Below, piece after piece: positions 4,473-5,247 of a DNA stretch of 5,247 nt. The notes under the pieces were generated by a model that saw nothing but the letters and a program-made list of their open reading frames with translations, searched no databases and was not told the origin of the DNA. Source of the DNA: Candidatus Methanophagales archaeon (lineage in GTDB: Archaea; Halobacteriota; Syntropharchaeia; Alkanophagales; Methanospirareceae); contig PIXU01000208.1 of NCBI GenBank assembly GCA_003601795.1, positions 1 through 5,247 of the forward strand. Direction: 5' to 3'. Made by a program: the position numbers and the translations under genes. Numbering within the stretch: the first letter of the stretch is position 1; every line of letters begins with the position of its first letter.

Positions 4473-5247
4473 TTACATAAGCGCCTTAATACCGGCATCC
4501 CAATAGATGTAGTAATACATGCGATAGAGGAACCAGCCGAGTTTTGTTGCCTTGAAAGGTTCAAGCGGCATACCATAACTCCAGGTTGCAATGTATGCTT
4601 CTCCTCTCGTGGATGGTGTATACCTGGCTCCTACGTAGGGGCAGCCCAGTTCTCCCATATATGACACTTTTATGCCCTTCCCATTTCCTCGAATGTCATT
4701 TATCAGGTTCTGACCTGCGATCAATGCCTGGTAGTGTGTGCCTATGCCCGTCTTGATAATCTCCGCCGGACCCGCATCTCCCAAAGCATAAACTTCATCA
4801 TAGCTTCCCGCTGCTCCTCGATACTGCAACGTGTATTTATCTATCGGTATCCATCCCTTCTCATCTGTTATCCCGGAATCCACTAACGCCGGTGTGCATT
4901 TGTGCGGCGGTATTGTAATCAGGAGGTCGTATTTTATCCTTTCGCCATCTGCCCCCACGACTTCCTTCCTATCTGCATCTACTTCACTAACACCGAAATT
5001 CCTCGTTACTTCAATCCCTCGCTCTTCAAACACTGGACTTGCTACTTCGTTATATGCCGGTGGTCCTATGAGTCCAATGGGCCACAAGAAACTGATTTCA
5101 ACGTTCTTTCGTACTTCCTCACCTCTGATATAATGCAAGTATGCATCTAACAGTATAGCGAACTTCCCCGGAGCTCCAGGGCATGGTATGGGCATATTCA
5201 CCGTTAAGATGACTATACGCCCCTTATTGAAAGATTTAACTAAATCA
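4473..5247 (-). CDS. Sulfide:quinone oxidoreductase-like FAD/NAD(P) disulfide reductase (N-terminus outside window)
   Basis: The frame stays open to the right edge, so the GTG at 5201 is internal and about 257 C-terminal residues are visible, against 380-430 for the family. Family marks in order: FNKGRIVILTVNMPIPCPGA (strand followed by CPGAP, the position of a redox cysteine in SQRs), GERIKYDLLITIPPHKCTP, GWIPIDKYTLQ, DEVYALGDAG (the FAD-contacting GD motif), then KTGIGTHYQA. The final GWFLYRMYYYIYWDAG is a Tyr/Trp-rich amphipathic tail like the membrane-docking end of SQRs. Cysteines in HKCTP and ELGCPYVG are also visible; the latter is a candidate for the third redox cysteine. Enzymes of this class pass electrons from sulfide or related thiols via FAD to membrane quinones. 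The substrate and acceptor here (quinone, methanophenazine or other) cannot be read from the sequence. The rest of the operon lies upstream, off the window. Confidence 0.85.
   Translation of the reverse strand, partial: DLVKSFNKGRIVILTVNMPIPCPGAPGKFAILLDAYLHYIRGEEVRKNVEISFLWPIGLIGPPAYNEVASPVFEERGIEVTRNFGVSEVDADRKEVVGADGERIKYDLLITIPPHKCTPALVDSGITDEKGWIPIDKYTLQYRGAAGSYDEVYALGDAGPAEIIKTGIGTHYQALIAGQNLINDIRGNGKGIKVSYMGELGCPYVGARYTPSTRGEAYIATWSYGMPLEPFKATKLGWFLYRMYYYIYWDAGIKALM

Noticed and set aside
3987..4664. Plus-strand 225-codon ORF
   Set aside because: It is rich in Ser and Phe, lies antisense to the DUF1641 gene and the end of the SQR-like gene, and has no ribosome binding site or recognisable motif.
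5199..5201. GTG at 5201 as the start of the SQR-like gene
   Set aside because: The frame is open upstream to the edge and encodes the conserved FNKGRIVIL strand, so the gene starts outside the window.

Overview
The window looks archaeal. Its signals are TATA-like boxes at archaeal spacing, a leaderless-type start on a winged-helix regulator with a membrane tail, strong GGAGGTGA ribosome binding sites on other genes, and T-rich terminators. The gene mix (sulfide:quinone reductase-like flavoprotein with DUF1641, secreted DUF6345 protein, decayed transposase) would suit an anaerobic euryarchaeote, for example a methane- or alkane-oxidising lineage. That placement is inference and I cannot fix a taxon. 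Every gene I can support lies on the minus strand, so the window is read here from its right end to its left end.

Right end (about 4070-5247): the C-terminal two thirds of an SQR-family FAD/NAD(P) disulfide reductase run off the window edge. A DUF1641 protein with a strong ribosome binding site follows. This pairing is known from archaeal and bacterial SQR operons and suggests membrane-linked sulfide or thiol oxidation. Next (3645-3988) is a small graveyard: the C-terminal part of a nitroreductase with no N-terminal domain, and a 34-codon ORF with a near-ideal ribosome binding site.

Centre (1781-3655): a self-contained transcription unit. A TATA-like box is followed at the expected start distance by a 17-base palindrome, then a leader of about 100 bases with further inverted repeats. 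Two exported proteins follow, 6 bases apart: a Cys-rich DUF6345 protein and a 321-residue membrane-anchored or secreted protein whose middle resembles FTP/PepSY propeptide-type domains. A hairpin plus U-run closes the unit right at the second stop codon. The DUF6345 protein has a GH...AC arrangement like that of clan CD cysteine peptidases. This unit is the most interesting part of the window: a possible secreted enzyme with a separate propeptide-like partner.

Left (1102-1712): a separate winged-helix regulator with two transmembrane helices, its own promoter and a hairpin terminator. It may sense the membrane or envelope and could control the neighbouring secreted pair, but nothing in the sequence proves this. 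After about 300 bases of AT-rich non-coding DNA, the left end (1-872) holds a broken transposase with an N-terminal helix-turn-helix region, one frameshift, an in-frame TGA followed by two perfect hairpins, and a DDE-like C-terminal part that leaves the window.
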